Positions 63,372 to 64,000 of a stretch of 64,000 bases of DNA are shown here, in pieces. Source of the stretch: Pseudomonadota bacterium (GTDB taxonomy: Bacteria > Pseudomonadota > Alphaproteobacteria > Rhodobacterales > Rhodobacteraceae); assembly GCA_021779835.1 (NCBI GenBank), contig JAJXZX010000001.1:62001-126000 (forward strand), read 5' to 3'. The position numbers were made by a program, and so were the translations under genes. Position 1 is the first letter of the stretch. Every line of letters begins with the position of its first letter. A model generated the notes under the pieces. It had not been told where the DNA came from. It worked only from the letters and a program-made list of their open reading frames with translations, and made no database searches.

Positions 63372-64000
63372 ATGCGAAGCGTTAAATTCGGCCGCACCCT
63401 GGCGGTGACGCTTTACCTGCTGCTGGTGCTGGCCTTCGCGGCAAGTATCGGGTGGTTTGCGCTGCGCGATGGGCTGGACCGGCTGGAGGAAGGCGCGCGC
63501 GCCGATCTGTCGCTGGCGTCGGACCAGTTGACCGGGCAATTGCAGCGCTATCGCGAGTTGGCGGTGCTGCTGGCCAGCCACCCGACGCTGACACCGCTTG
63601 CCGCCGAAGGTGGCTCTGCCGAGGTGGCGAACGCCTTGCTGGGGAAGGAAGCGGATAGCACGGGGTCGGAGGAGATCATGCTGCTGGACCGGACTGGCAA
63701 AGTGCTGGCCAGTTCGATCGGCAGCGATGTGGGCAGCACGGATCAGGCAGGGACGTTATACTTCAAGCGCGCGATGCAGGGCACCATCGGGTTTCACCAC
63801 GGGGTCGAGGGCGCCAATCGACAGCGGATTTTCCTTTATGCCGTGCCGGTGTTTTCGCAAGCCGGGCCGGTGATGGGGGCCATCGTCATCCGGCTTGACG
63901 CGGAAAAGGTCGAGGCTACCAGCCGGGGTGAGGCGCAGAACGTGTTCTTCACCGACGCGCTGGGCGTGGTGTTTGTGTCGAACCGGGGCGAGTTGCTGTT
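63372..64000 (+). CDS. DctB-like sensor histidine kinase, N-terminal part (continues beyond window)
   Basis: The frame stays open to the window end (209 codons). An N-terminal transmembrane helix (about 8-28, LAVTLYLLLVLAFAASIGWF) is followed by a periplasmic sensor of the PDC/dCACHE kind with LLDRTGKVLASSIGSDVGST, TLYFKRAMQGTIGFHHGV and FTDALGVVFVSNRG, which recall the C4-dicarboxylate sensor DctB. The second helix and kinase domains lie outside, so the class is inferred from the sensor part only. GGAGGG stands before the ATG. Confidence 0.78.
   Translation, partial: MRSVKFGRTLAVTLYLLLVLAFAASIGWFALRDGLDRLEEGARADLSLASDQLTGQLQRYRELAVLLASHPTLTPLAAEGGSAEVANALLGKEADSTGSEEIMLLDRTGKVLASSIGSDVGSTDQAGTLYFKRAMQGTIGFHHGVEGANRQRIFLYAVPVFSQAGPVMGAIVIRLDAEKVEATSRGEAQNVFFTDALGVVFVSNRGELL

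Overview
This is a gene-dense, high-GC chromosomal segment that looks like a member of the Rhodobacterales (Roseobacter/Rhodobacter group, Alphaproteobacteria). The evidence is the gene content and order: ccrM beside rnhB, mutY-DUF721-dsbA, rpoZ-rsh-DUF2062-pdxJ-acpS-lepB-rnc-era-DUF1491, a Trm112/UbiH neighbourhood, and the alternative (carboxy)spermidine pathway. Start codons were chosen mainly from visible purine-rich ribosome binding sites, and several reading frames open well upstream of the start given here. No phage, plasmid, CRISPR array or rRNA is visible; there is one tRNA (Arg-CCT) and one decayed IS6-family transposase.

Layout. 1-9.4 kb: end of a Lon-substrate-binding-domain protein, Trm112-like protein, UbiH-type hydroxylase, amidase, DapC-like aminotransferase, FtsK, LolA, a lipoprotein lytic transglycosylase and HspQ. 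9.4-16.3 kb: gamma-glutamyltransferase, an RsbW/RsbV-like partner-switch pair, thiolase, free methionine-R-sulfoxide reductase (GAF), LysE exporter, homocysteine methyltransferase-like enzyme and RluA. 16.3-22.5 kb: CaiB CoA-transferase, DsbA, DUF721 and MutY, then an alkane monooxygenase translationally coupled to cardiolipin synthase. 22.6-26.5 kb: CcrM and RNase HII, then four small or unknown envelope proteins ending in a membrane-anchored winged-helix regulator. 26.7-29.2 kb: NspC plus carboxynorspermidine synthase and tRNA-Arg. 29.4-35.4 kb: LacI-family regulator with TrmO; glycerol module (glpR, glpD, glpK) with a PCu(A)C copper chaperone behind it. 35.4-43.3 kb: FAH-family hydrolase, small K+ channel, SmpB, fmt with two peptide deformylase genes (one lacking its catalytic residues), PatB/MalY aminotransferase with a leader ORF and direct repeats, Xi-class glutathione transferase, DapA. 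43.4-50.8 kb: Slt, EamA permease, split MnmC halves, TetR, RNase HI, IspH, NYN protein. 50.9-60.5 kb: FolK, then the long co-directional RpoZ-Rsh-DUF2062-PdxJ-coiled coil-AcpS-LepB-LepB-RNase III-Era-DUF1491 run. 60.5-64 kb: IS6 scar, cytochrome c', I78 inhibitor, glutathione-dependent formaldehyde dehydrogenase and the start of a DctB-like sensor kinase.

Most of the window is ordinary housekeeping DNA. The items most worth a second look are the membrane-anchored winged-helix protein with its cluster of small secreted proteins, the peptide deformylase paralogue that has lost its active-site Cys and Glu, the leader ORF with phased direct repeats upstream of the PatB/MalY gene, the tandem signal peptidases with a shared four-cysteine insertion, the unknown coiled-coil protein coupled to acpS, and a dispersed GAGTATTTTTGCC repeat that sits mostly between convergent genes.
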